A DNA stretch of 64,000 nt from Adenophora triphylla var. japonica (taxonomy: Eukaryota; Streptophyta; Magnoliopsida; Asterales; Campanulaceae). The stretch spans positions 62,001 through 126,000 of the forward strand of contig JAFEMH010005403.1 in the NCBI GenBank assembly GCA_022495995.1, read 5' to 3'. The position numbers and the translations under genes are program-made. Numbering within the stretch: position 1 is the stretch's first letter; every line of letters starts with the position of its first letter. The notes beneath the pieces were generated by a model. That model worked only from the letters and a program-made list of their open reading frames with translations. It searched no databases and was not told where the DNA came from. Positions 1-9,758 of the stretch are shown piece by piece.

Positions 1-51
1 GGTGACTTCCCAAAAATAGTCAAATCTTAGGATGACTTTCCTAAAACAGTA

Positions 52-380
52 GGGTCGACGACTAAAGATAGTCGAAAGACCCGAACTACGGCAGCTTGAT
101 TCCTCTTAAGGATACGTAGGTAGCCTATCATTAGGTTCGGCCACCGGACCAAAATGGTCATTCCTATCCCAGCGGAGCGGATATACAACCCTAGCCATCG
201 GACCGAAGAGGGTCATTTCTTATCCCAGCGAGTTTCTTTCGGCAATCGATAGAACTCGCTCGCCGGAGTTGACATCCTAAAAACGGTCACTCCGGGGTCG
301 ACAACTAAAGATAGTCGAAAGACCCGAACTACGGCGGCTTGATTCTCACTAGGGATACGTAGGTAGCCTATCATTAGGTC
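52..380. repeat. Two-copy direct repeat, period about 243 bp
   Basis: A block of about 85 bp starting GGGTCGACGACTAAAGATAG at 52 recurs at 295 with few changes. Both copies end in the GGATACGTAGGTAGCC phrase followed by CTATCATTAGGT. Between them lie short related motifs (GGACCAAAATGGTCA, GGACCGAAGAGGGTCA). It may be an internal duplication in an LTR or the end of a 3'UTR tandem array extending left of the window. Confidence 0.7.
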
Positions 381-790
381 CAGCCACTCGATCACTGATC
401 ATCCCGCCAAATATGGAGCCTTACTCTTATCGACGACCCCGCTTCCTTCGAAAGCACCGTCGCCGAGGGCTCTTGTAAGTGCTCCAATTTGAGCCGTTAG
501 TACTTTCGTTAGAAAATTAACGAGAGTTTTAACATTTCTAACATTTCTAACAAACCTAACCTTTCTAACAAAGCAAGGGTAAAGTGGGCATTGCCATTTA
601 AAGTTAAACCAAGAAAAGAATCTCAAAAAGCAAAAGAAATTGGAAAAATCCGAATTAGGCAAGTTGAAAAACAAAGCTATTTGGAAATTTTTGAATAATA
701 TTCTTCTGTTCAAAGCACAGGAGCGGCATTTAATGCACCGAGGCACGTTTACAAGGACCTCCGCGCGGATATGATTGATGTTCACAGGGG

Positions 791-800
791 TTATAAATTG
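791..800 (+). promoter_or_regulatory. Possible TATA box of the Ogre-like LTR
   Basis: GTTATAAATTG lies upstream of a pyrimidine-rich leader with many CTCACTCACAAACACTTC-type motifs, as expected around an LTR transcription start. Position and composition are the only support. Confidence 0.3.
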
Positions 801-2111
801 AACCCTCCTCTCTCGGTTAAAACAACACAATTTGATCACGGCAACGAAACTCGGGCGAAATATAGGGAGAAAACGGTGGGAATTCACTTGAATTGCCACC
901 ATTTTCTCTTCAATCTTTCCCAAATCTCACTCACTCACAAACACTTCAAATCACTCTCATACATACTCTTATACATACACTAACTCAAGCTCAAATCACC
1001 CTTTAGGAGGAGGAATAGAGAGAAAACATAGAGGACTTCATTGTTATCTACTTGTTTTCTCTTTAACCAACTCAAATCATCAACCCTAAACACTTTCAAA
1101 TCCTAAACACATTCAAGCCTTTGAATCCATTCAAACACAAGACACAAGGAAGATAGGTATAACCTCCCTCTCCCTACACTAAGTCTCTCATTCATGCATG
1201 CATCTTTAAACTACAAAATGTAGTTATTTTATCTTCTTGTCTTAGATCCAAGAAGATCACCATGGAAGTTCATCTCCATGGATGATCTTCTACAAGGATC
1301 AACATTTTCTTCAATGTGTTCTTATTTACTTGCAAAATGCATTTTCAAAACCCTAAATACCATTTTCAAGCACCAAATCCCATTTTCAAAGGATAAAATT
1401 CCCCTTCCCAAGCAAATGAAGTGCTTAGTCCTAATGTACCCCAAGGATGGTTTGGTATAGTTGATTCACCACTAAAATGTCTAGTGATCACTAACCAAAA
1501 CCTAGGGAAATGGGGACAAGCATGGATGCAAAAACCCCCTTTAAAATCATATTTTCTCTCTTGAGAAGTTGCTGTCCAGTAGCAATTTTCTCAGACCTCA
1601 GTCCATGGTCTAATTTTTTGGACATAGATAAACTTGGAATTTAGTGTTGACTACAAAATACTTTTTGTAGCCAACATCCAGATATTTCCATACATATTTT
1701 TACTTTATTTTTTTCGTGAGTAAAACCCAATCTTTAAATTTTTCTTTCAGAGGCTAGTTCATCAGCTTCTGGGAATCCAGATTTCACATCTGAGATTTCC
1801 AGAAGGTTTTGACCCCTCAAATTACTTCCAAAATGGAAAGTTCCTTTGTAGAAACCCTATTTAGGGTGTTTTAAGAAACTTTCATTCTCGGACTTTCCCC
1901 AGATTCTGAGGTTTTGAAGCCTTTAAGTCCATTTCAAAGTCAAGGGTCAACTGCCTTTTTCATTCTGGCAGAATTGCTTTTCAACTCCCAAAAATCTTTT
2001 GAGTGCCAAGACTCAACCCAAAAATCATACCAAAAATCTTGGGGATTGTTAAAAGTCTTATAAAGAGTTCCCCATTTTTGTTTTTCTCAGTTTCAACTCA
2101 TTTTGGTCAAA

Positions 2112-2136
2112 ACACACACACACACACACACACACA
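2112..2136. repeat. (AC)n microsatellite
   Basis: About twelve AC dinucleotides inside the Ogre-like LTR sequence. Confidence 0.9.
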
Positions 2137-2327
2137 AAAGGATTTCAAATGTTTGGAAGACTCGTTTTACGAGGCGCTCCGGGTGCACACTAACGTCCTT
2201 CCCGACGCGTAACATGACCTCCGAATCTAAATCTCTGATCTCGGGCTTTTTTCAAAGTTTTGGCCCTTAAAACAAAAATGGCGTGGCGACTCCGTTTTGA
2301 TTTTCAAAAAAAATCGGGCATCATCAC

Positions 2328-2946
2328 ACTGATGTCTCGTATGCTCTAAGCATGACAAGTCGATACCAATCTGATCCTGGTGAAAACTATTGGATGGCAG
2401 TTAAGACGATCCTTAAGTACTTGAGAAGAACTAAGGATGCATTCTTGGTCTTTGGATGGATGGAAAATGATCTTGTTGTAAGAGGTTACACAGATGCAAG
2501 CTTTCAAACTGACCTAGATGATTTCAGATCGCAATCGGGGTTTGTGTTTATGCTTAACGGAAGTTTAATGGAAGAGTTCCAAGAAAAGTACCATAACTGA
2601 TTCTAAAACAGAGGTCAAATATATAGCGGCATCCGATGCAGCTAAGGAGGCAGTTTGGATCGAGAAATTCATTAGTGACTTGAAAGTCATTCCAAGTATC
2701 ACTAATCCGGTGGAACTTTATTGTGACAATAATGGTGCCATTGCTCAAGCAAAGGAACCAAGGTCACTTCAGCGATCCAAACACATACTTAGATGTTTCC
2801 ACCTCATTCGAGAATTCATAGAAAGAGGAGATGTTAAGATATGTAAAGTATCAACCGATGATAACATAGGGGGTCCGCCTACAAAGCCCCTCGCACAAGC
2901 AAAGCATGATGGTCATGTTAGGTCTATGGGTATACGATACATATGA
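2328..2946 (+). pseudogene. Ty1-copia pol, end of RT and RNase H (truncated, frameshifted)
   Basis: This is the C-terminal part of a Ty1-copia polyprotein, which would copy element RNA and degrade the RNA strand. It opens in mid-domain with DVSYALSMTSRYQSDPGE, runs through LKYLRRTKDAFLVFG and the RNase H motifs YTDASFQTD and SQSGFVF, then shifts frame near 2565-2575. In the new frame SSKKSTITDSKTEVKYIAAS continues to ELYCDNNGAIAQAKEPRS, SKHI and FIERGDVKICKVSTDDNI. It stops at 2946, shortly before the polypurine tract and LTR, as in intact elements. Gag, protease, integrase and most of RT are missing, so it is a 5'-truncated remnant. No lineage within copia is claimed. Confidence 0.9.
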
Positions 2947-2960
2947 GATTGGGCCTAGTA

Positions 2961-2972
2961 CAAGTGGGAGAT
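2961..2972 (+). other. Polypurine tract of the copia remnant
   Basis: CAAGTGGGAGAT directly precedes the TG of the 3' LTR. This is the usual plus-strand priming site. Confidence 0.75.
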
Positions 2973-3842
2973 TGTTGGTGTTATGCCCTATGTGTATAGT
3001 TATTTTGACTTATAACTAATACCGTTATGTAATCGTCTTTACCATTTATAATAGAGAATGTTTATCTTGAGTATTATATGCTTTACATGTTTTGTTATAA
3101 TATTCTGTGTCCCTAGTTATTATGAATAACTAGTATAAGTTGGTAATGGATAATCATAAGATGAATATATGCATGGGGATACACATTACACTTATGGGTA
3201 CTTGTTAGAGAACAAGGTACTGGACCGACCCATCTATGAGATTTATGACATGGTCTATGATCATATATGTCATGATTAAATCTCATGATAGTCGTGTCAT
3301 TGGAATCCTTAATACCTGAGATTATCATCATCTTCCACATGATGAATGTTGTGTTTGATATAGTCTAACACTATCTTTAATAGGATAGTAATAAGGGCTA
3401 TATTGGCACGATTGGATTCTTGTAGGGAAGAATGATAAGTCAAGATGAGATTTGTCCCTCGTTATGAGAGATTTCCGCTTGGGCCCCTCGATGAATATTG
3501 TTGATGAAATGCATGGCCACACTTAAGAGATTTGATAGAGATCAAATGCACTTGGATTATCAACATATTCGGAATTGAGAAAGCATTGAATAATATAAGT
3601 TGACGTGGGCCATGACTTATGTTCAATATGACATCATGTGATAAAGGGATTGTGACAATGATCTACCAAGGAATCAAGCTTTGTGTTATATTAATTGGGT
3701 GGACATAATGGCTTGTTAGAAACCACTTGTGTCTTGTGGGGATTGATGTTTCGACTCACTACCAAAATAAGTATAATTCCTAAACACACAAAGAACGGAT
3801 TGAACAATGGCTTAAATCTGGAAATTGGAATCTGGGGCTGTT

Positions 3843-4008
3843 GTACGGCCGTGCAGATTAAAGGATATGCCCGTGCAAAGGGTTTGCACGGCCATGCGTA
3901 GTAATCTGCACGGCCGTGTAAGAAGGCTGGAGCTGCCGTGCAAGTTTGTGGACACGCCCGTGCAAGAGGTTGCATGGCCGTGCAAACTTAAGTGCACGGC
4001 CGTGCATA
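3843..4008. repeat. Array of GGCCGTGC palindromes in the copia LTR
   Basis: Seven or eight copies of a self-complementary core, best form TGCACGGCCGTGCA, lie 15-40 bp apart in an otherwise AT-rich LTR. Variants include GTACGGCCGTGC, GCACGGCCATGC, GCACGGCCGTGT and GCATGGCCGTGC, plus half-sites GCCCGTGCAA. The spacing is irregular, so it is not a simple tandem satellite. Confidence 0.85.
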
Positions 4009-4079
4009 GCGACATCAGCAGATCCGTTTTGGCTTTGGATTAGGGCTCTTCTCCCTAAAGGTTAGGGATATTTATAAAG

Positions 4080-4087
4080 TATAAATA
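4080..4087 (+). promoter_or_regulatory. TATA box of the copia LTR
   Basis: TATAAATA follows a GGGATATTTATAAAG stretch and precedes a C-rich stretch with the ACACACGAATTTTAGGGCTTG leader. This is the expected U3/R layout about 450 bp before the LTR end. Confidence 0.6.
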
Positions 4088-4538
4088 GCCCCCTTCTCCC
4101 CAGCCAAGACACACGAATTTTAGGGCTTGAGAAATATAAATCTCTTGATTTTGATTACGAATCATAGATCAAAACACCCTAGATTTAATTCCATATTAGC
4201 CATAGATTGTTGAAAAGTGTTTCAATAATCAAGGATCATCTAGCAATCCAACAATGTTCGATCTTGGTTTGTTCGCATGTGGATTACTGATAGAGGGTGA
4301 TTGCTTTATCACCTAAATCTTGAAGGCCTAGCATTGTTGATTCATCACAAGAAAGAAGATCAATGTTTCGTCTATGACTCAAAAGGTGATTTATGAATTG
4401 TGTACGAAAGACAAACTCGAAACCAAGGTTAGTAAATCTATTTCATGGTTTTATTCTCTACATGTTAGACGGATTCATGGCTAGGGTTTTGTGAATTATA
4501 TAAATCTTCCTCTGCGTATGTAACCCCAAAACCCAACA

Positions 4539-4805
4539 ATTTACACCTTCACTTGGGCGTACGTTTTTCATATTTTAGTTAAGTTGTAGGTGGGCCAATC
4601 TGTCTTGTACATGTTGATTACCTTCTTGCACTTAATTAGAATTATGAACTCAAGTTGATATCACAGGTTGTAACATTAACATATTACAAAACGTACATAA
4701 GAATGAGTGATCAAACAGCTTTTTCATTTCATCCAATCTTGTAGCACTAACATGCTACACATACCTATTCTATTCCAAATACCAAAAATATTTCCAAGCT
4801 GTGAC
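4539..4805. other. Spacer between copia LTR and MULE
   Basis: AT-rich sequence without coding potential. It holds three loosely similar phrases: TGTAACATTAACATATTACA, TGTAGCACTAACATGCTACA and TGTGACCTCAACATGTCA. The last is the MULE target site, and it resumes as CTCAACATGTCACAC after 15,071. Confidence 0.5.
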
Positions 4806-4817
4806 CTCAACATGTCA
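4806..4817. repeat. MULE target site duplication, left copy
   Basis: CTCAACATGTCA is identical to 15,072-15,083. At 12 bp it is longer than the 9 bp (8-11) usual for Mutator-like elements. Removing the element and one copy restores TGTGACCTCAACATGTCACA. Confidence 0.85.
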
Positions 4818-5099
4818 AATTTTTTCTCAAATAATACCTTTTTACTTTTTTATTTACCAAAATGACTCACTGTTCAAACTATTGCCCAGAATGTCCACTT
4901 TTTTGAAACTCGCTACACCGTGTAGCGAGTTTGACTAGGGTTTGTCAAAACTCGCTACACCGTGTAGCGAGTTTAGGGTAATTAATTTAGGCCGTTGGGA
5001 AATTAATTAGGGCATTTAATTAAACTAAACTCGCTACACGGTGTAGCGAGTTTTGACCAGATTTAAGTCAAACTCGCTACACCGTGTAGCGAGTTTAAT
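4818..5099 (+). repeat. Left TIR of the MULE
   Basis: It matches the inverted right end 14,797-15,071 with a few substitutions and small indels. It contains four palindromes with 13-nt arms AAACTCGCTACAC and one central base, at 4906-4932, 4948-4974, 5027-5053 and 5070-5096. Confidence 0.9.
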
Positions 5100-5338
5100 T
5101 TAAAACATTCACCCTTCTCAGTTCACGCATTCAACCAAACAAAACAAAAAAACTTATAACTTCTCCATCTCCATAGCCGCCGCAAGCCAAGGAAGAAGAA
5201 GAACACTTCGAGCCAAGCCAAGGATTTTGCCAAGAAATTCAACCTTTTTCTTAATTGTAAGTTTAAATTTCTATATTAAGTTGAATTTTAGTTTTGATTT
5301 TATTATTCATTTACTTATAATTTATGATTTTTTTTTAA

Positions 5339-5597
5339 TTCCGAATTTCTATATTGCCAAGAAGAAGAACATTGCAATTTAGGATTTTTTTTGGTTGATT
5401 TGTTGTTGAAATATTGTTATTCCCATTTATGTGACTAATTTGTATTTAATTCCGAATTTTGGCCCTTTTTTAATTCCGAATTTCTATATTGCCAAGAAGA
5501 AGAACATTGCAATTTAGGATTTTTTTTGGTTGATTTGTTGTTGAAATATTGTTATTCCCATTTATGTGACTAATTTGTATTTAATTCCAAATTTTTT
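5339..5597. repeat. Tandem duplication, period about 139 bp
   Basis: The block beginning TTCCGAATTTCTATATTGCC and running through GTGACTAATTTGTATTTAAT is present twice in succession. A third, partial copy (ACATTGCAATTTAGGA) lies near 5610. No coding function is apparent. Confidence 0.8.
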
Positions 5598-5706
5598 TGA
5601 TTTTTTTATGACATTGCAATTTAGGATTTTTTTTTTTGGTTGGAAATATTGTTATTCCCATTTTTTTGGTTGAGTGAGGCTGTAGTTGTTGTAGTTGTTG
5701 TAATAG

Positions 5707-5868
5707 CAAACTTAATTAACATAAACTCGCTACACGGTGTAGCAAGTTTTGACCAACCCGCTACACGGTGTAGCGAGTTTCAAAAAAATGGTCATTGTGG
5801 GCAATAGTTTGAACAGTGAGTCATTTAAGTAAATAAAAAAGTAAAACGGGATTATTTGAGAAAAAATT
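5707..5868 (-). repeat. Internal third copy of the MULE terminal repeat
   Basis: It matches the right TIR (14,898-15,071) in the same orientation and ends in the same terminal bases at 5868. It holds two palindromes and lacks about 12 bp present in the right TIR. With the left end at 4818 it would delimit a 1.05-kb non-autonomous element. The bases after 5868 (CCATAATTT) do not repeat the left flank. Confidence 0.85.
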
Positions 5869-6471
5869 CCATAATTTAAATTCAAAAAAATTTAAATTCC
5901 AAATTTTATAAATTTCTTAAAGTCACTGTTAGTGCTTATAATGCCGTTAAAAAGATGTAAAATTTGTAGCCCTCAGTCCCATTTTGAAATTGAAAAATAG
6001 GACTAAGATGTTGTTGTAAGTATAAATAATGGGAATTATTAGTGAGATAGAAAAATAGGACTAAGATGTTGTTGTAAGTATAAATAATAGGATAGGAATT
6101 ATTAGTGAGATAGAAAAATAGAATAGGAATTAATATACATATAACAACATCCGAAATCTCATATACTTATACCCCAAACCCTAAACCCTAAATCAGATAG
6201 GTCTACCCCAAACCCTTAAAATATGATTTATTGTTCAAACTTTTTTTATAAAAAAAAACTGCATCCTTTTTTTCAAAACCGCATGAGGATTACTTTTGAA
6301 GTATTACTTAGTATATAAATTTGGAAACCAAGAACTTCCCCACAGGCACTTCTTGGAAGTGTGGGATAACTTTGGATTACAATGCCACGTACTAGTAATT
6401 ACACTTTTGTATTCTCTTATTTATTTTCTTGCCTTATTAACAATAACCAACCTTGATATTGAAATAAATAG

Positions 6472-8934
6472 ATGGAAGCGTTCATTGATCTCGGGCTTAT
6501 CGATACATCTGTTCTGACCCGGCATGCGGAGCATAGGGCTAGGTATATTTGGTCCGGGTGGGAGGTTTCTAGTCCCCTCCTTTTTCGTCATGGTGCCGCC
6601 TTGCCAGGCGAATTAGCTCCTGTGATATTGTTGAGACTGGCAGAGTGCGGATTCAGTGGAGTACACTATATAGGGAGGATACAGTATGATTTTGCATTGC
6701 TGGAGGCTTTGATCGAGAGATGGCGTCCGGAGACCCATACGTTCCATCTCCCAGTTGGTGAGATGACGATCACCCTACAGGATATCGACATGATTTGCGG
6801 GTTGCCGATTGATGGGGATGCTGTTACTGATGATGAGTTTCCAGTACATATAGACTGGCAGGCTGCCTGTAAGGAGTATTTAGGGGTTGTCCCTGGTGAC
6901 GGAGATCTAGATGGGAGCAGTCTGAAGCTCCGGTGGATTACCGTATGTTTCCCACATTTTAGTGACCTCGATGATGATACTGCTCCAGATATTGTGGATC
7001 AGTACGTACGGGCGTATATCTTGCTTGCCTTGGGTTCTACGATCATGCCTGATCGTACGAACAACAAGGTTAAGCTATGTTATCTCCCTCTGCTTAATAA
7101 TGTTTCTAGGGTCAGCCAGTACAGTTGGGGGAGTGCTGCGCTTGCTTTCCTGTATCGAGAGTTATGTAGTGCGACAGACCCTCGGACGAAACAGTGCGGA
7201 GGATTTCTCAACGTTCTACAGGTATTTTATTTCATTTTAATGTTCATTATGTTTTTAAGTTTTATTTCAAATTTGCGGCATTATTTATAGTATTTGATAT
7301 ACATTTATTTGATATAGATTTGGGCTTGGGAGCGGTTGAAATGTGTGAGGCCGCAGATCCGTTATCGACTCAGAGAGCCGAACTACTTCATCATGCCCCT
7401 CGGATGCAGGTATACATATATCATACGTTATTTTCTCGTCGTTAATGTTTTTATTTTTTTGAACAAAATCTAATAATTATTTTGTTTATGAAATTTCAGC
7501 TGGACCCAGGCATCGCTGGATCTGAGAGAGGTTACTGCACATAGCCTGCGAGGCTATCGGGATCAGCTGGCCCGGCTGAACGAGGCTCACGTGGTGTGGC
7601 AGCCTTATGAAGGGAGATACGCTCCGCCCTACTGCTCTCAGGGTGAGGACATATGGTTGGCGAAGGTCCCTCTCATATGCTTTGAGAGGGTCGAGTGGCA
7701 TCTGCCTGATCGCGTTATGAGGCAGTTTGGCCTGAGGCAGTTTGTCCCAGCACCGTTCAACACTAGCCTGGAATTGCACCGTTCTGATCGGCGGGGAAGT
7801 AGTACGGTGAGATGGGGTGACCGCCATCGCCCACTTATTGCACTATGGGGACAGTGGCACGATCACTTGGTGTCCGGGGTGTTCGGCTTCCACGATATGA
7901 CTTACACCGACCCATATATGGTATGGTATAGGGACATAACGTGTAGGTTTGTGCAGCACCTCTCTCACATAGAGGTGGATGGATACCAGTCATCTGCCCC
8001 TGCTATAGAGTTTATGGTAAGTTTTTACATTTTTCAAGTTTCTATTTCAAGTTTTTTTTTTTAGCAAAACATCAATTATTAACTTATGTCTCTCGTACTT
8101 ATATATATTTTTGATATGAAAACAGGTGAAGACCCTTCAGCGCTTGCATGTCGACAATGAGGCGGAAGAGCATCCCAGACAAGATTCAATGCGGGAGAGA
8201 ATTACACACGGGTTCATGGGAGTTAGGGAGCTCCAACGCCTTCATGCTGCTGCACCTCCCCCACCGGTAGATCGCGTACAGGGGGTACCTCGGCAACGTC
8301 GGGTTAGACGTCGTGGACAGGCAGCACCACCACCCGAAATGGAGTTGCAAGATGAGCCAGAGCCCGAGCCCGAGCCCGAGCCCGAACAAGAGCCTCAAGC
8401 GCAGACCCAGACCGAGGTGAATTATGAATGGCTGTCACAGTCACAGTCACAGTATGATTTTCAGAGTTGGAGCGGGGGTTTCGGGGGGACTGGGAGTGGG
8501 GGTGCCGGAGGGAGTGGGAGTGGCTGGGGGGGTGGGAGTGGGGGTGCCGGAGGGAGTGGGAGTGGCTGGGGGGTGGGAGTGGGGGTGGCTGGGGGGTGGA
8601 AGTGGGGGTGGTTGGGGGGGTGGGAGTGTGGGTGGCTGGGGGGGGTGGGATTGGGAGTGGCCAGGCAGACCCTTCCCCTGGACCATCCACTATGGGCTTT
8701 GGCCTTTATACGAGTGGAAGTGGGTTGAGGACTCCTATATCACAAGCAAGGCTCCGCCCCTTCTCCGATCCGTCTCAGATTACCCCTGCTCAACAGCAGG
8801 AAGAGATGCTCCGCCCCTTCTTCGATCCGTCTCAGATGACCCCTGCTCAACAGCAGGAAGAGATGCTTAGAAGAGGGTCTCGGCTCCGGAATCCGACGAG
8901 ACCCTTCACCCCGTCTGACTATGATTATAGGTAG
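6472..8934 (+). CDS. Plant mobile domain (PMD, MAIN/MAIL1-like) protein carried by the MULE
   Basis: PMD proteins (Pfam PF10536, often mislabelled serine/threonine phosphatase 7 long form) include Arabidopsis MAIN and MAIL1, which act in transposon silencing and meristem maintenance. Many copies live in transposons. Four exons fit GT-AG rules: 6472-7221, 7318-7409, 7500-8016 and 8126 onward. Phases join without a stop to give about 653 residues ending at 8728. Domain hallmarks are RLAECGFSGVHYIGRIQYDF, ERWRPETHTFHLPVGEMTIT and LQDIDMICGLPIDG in exon 1, then WAWERL and PPYCSQGEDIWL. The tail holds a PEPEPE run and a long GSG/GWG low-complexity stretch (8465-8660). In another frame this region continues to 8934 with a twice-repeated DPSQMTPAQQQEEMLR unit, suggesting G-run slippage moved the stop. 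No phosphatase motifs are present. The start codon at 6472 is the first Met of the conserved reading frame. Confidence 0.85.
8465..8665 (+). repeat. G-rich minisatellite encoding Gly/Ser/Trp repeats
   Basis: Imperfect units such as GGGAGTGGGGGTGCCGGA and GGGAGTGGCTGGGGGG encode the glycine-rich tail of the PMD protein. G-runs of 5-7 alternate with GTGG. Reading frames around it give Gly-rich or, antisense, Pro-rich artefacts. Confidence 0.85.
8756..8864 (+). repeat. Direct duplication (about 63 bp) in the PMD C-terminal region
   Basis: CTCCGCCCCTTCTCCGATCC through CAGCAGGAAGAGATG is repeated once in tandem. Each copy encodes RPF(S/F)DPSQ(I/M)TPAQQ in the alternate downstream frame. Confidence 0.8.
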
Positions 8935-9292
8935 GGAGTTCACTTTTTTTATTATTATTATTACGTAATGAAACTTTGTAATATTGTTTTAGTTTTTATT
9001 TTGATGTTTTTTATTTGTAATAACTAAAACTTTGTACTAAACATTTATGTAGATGTATATGTATATGTTATTTGGTTTAGTGTTATGTGGATGTAATGAA
9101 ACTTTGTAACATTAGTTTAGTTTTTATTTTGAAATTTGCATTTTATTGGTTTTTGGATGTTTTATGATTGTTATGTTTACTATGGTAGTTTACAGCAAGT
9201 TTGATGGTTTGTAATTTGAGCAGGTTTTGGTTTGGTTGTTTGCAGTTGGGATTGCAAAGAATGACTGTTGGTGGGAGCTTCTGTCCATTTGA

Positions 9293-9380
9293 ACTCGCTA
9301 CATGGTGTAGCGAATTTCACTAAACTCGCTACACCGTGTAGCGAGTTTAGTGAAAATCGCTACACCGTCTAGCGATTTCA
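9293..9380. repeat. Three ACTCGCTACA-type palindromes
   Basis: Three copies of the element's own palindrome follow one another. The outer two are diverged (CATGGTGTAGCGAATTT and CACCGTCTAGCGATTT) and the middle one is perfect. Confidence 0.85.
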
Positions 9381-9429
9381 AAGGAACATTTACAATTCTT
9401 CCTTGTATTCCAGTGTTAGTTTCTGTAAA

Positions 9430-9472
9430 AGGGAGCGTTCGCTCCCAATGTGGGGGAGCGTCCGCTCCCAAG
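9430..9472. repeat. Pair of GGGAGCG...CGCTCCC palindromes
   Basis: GGGAGCGTTCGCTCCC is followed 10 bp later by GGGAGCGTCCGCTCCC. Arms are identical and only the loop base differs. The sequence is unrelated to the other palindromes of this element. Confidence 0.85.
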
Positions 9473-9758
9473 CTGCCTGTAATGTAATATGTACCTTTTT
9501 TTTTGGAATTATGCCAAACATAAATTGAAACTTAAAACTTAACTGAAAAATTAACTTTTTTTTTCTTACTTGACTTTTCTAATAAATTTCATCAATTATA
9601 ATTTTTAAATATTCATTACAATAACTAAAGTCATTTTTAGAAATTGGAAAATTACATTCAACTCAAATATAAATTACATTGGACTTTTCAAGTTTAATGA
9701 AAACAACATAAAATAAAGCGCAAGCTGAAACCTGAATCCAATTCAAGCCAAACATAAA

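Larger units (their letters stand above)
1..2327 (+). mobile_element. Ogre/Tat-like LTR sequence, 5' truncated by the window edge
   Basis: No protein domain is present. The segment looks like LTR and leader sequence of the Ogre/Tat branch of Ty3-gypsy. It holds the phrase GGATACGTAGGTAGCC twice (around 110 and 352), the stretch with CTTCCCGACGCGTAAC near 2195-2215, and TGGCGACTCCG at 2284-2294. That last motif resembles the tRNA-Arg-type primer binding site of Ogre elements. A TATA-like box sits near 792. The family call rests on remembered phrases rather than an alignment. It ends abruptly at about 2327, where copia pol coding sequence begins in mid-domain. Confidence 0.45.
2973..4538 (+). 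mobile_element. Ty1-copia 3' LTR, complete (1,566 bp)
   Basis: The LTR begins TGTTGG right after the polypurine tract and ends CCAACA at 4538, a perfect 6-bp inverted repeat with the TG...CA ends of LTRs. It is long for a copia LTR. It contains an array of GC-rich palindromes (3843-4008) and a TATA box (4080-4087). There is no second copy in the window, so insertion age cannot be read. ORFs across it are spurious products of the palindromes. Confidence 0.85.
5100..6471. other. Non-coding left flank of the PMD gene inside the MULE
   Basis: AT-rich. It contains the tandem duplication at 5339-5597, the extra terminal repeat at 5707-5868, and a near-duplicate pair around 5990 and 6050 (AAAATAGGACTAAGATGTTG). 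Telobox-like ACCCTAAACCCTAAATC near 6175 lies 300 bp before the PMD start. It may act as promoter sequence; no TATA box is obvious to me. Confidence 0.5.
8935..9758. other. Region between the converging PMD and transposase genes
   Basis: AT-rich sequence, presumably the 3' ends of both transcripts. It contains the palindrome cluster at 9293-9380 and a pair of GGGAGCG palindromes at 9430-9472. No coding potential seen. Confidence 0.5.

Noticed and set aside
3691..4043. Cys/His-rich frames over the copia LTR (LHGRA-type repeats)
   Set aside because: Translation of the GGCCGTGC palindromes inside an LTR.
6165..6205. Telomere-like ACCCTAAACCCTAAA
   Set aside because: Only two units with variants; a telobox-like motif, not an interstitial telomere array.
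8304..8690. Proline-rich frames on the minus strand opposite the PMD tail
   Set aside because: Shadow of the G-rich minisatellite.
6472..8934. Serine/threonine phosphatase 7
   Set aside because: The common database label comes from PMD fusion proteins. No metallophosphatase motifs are present.
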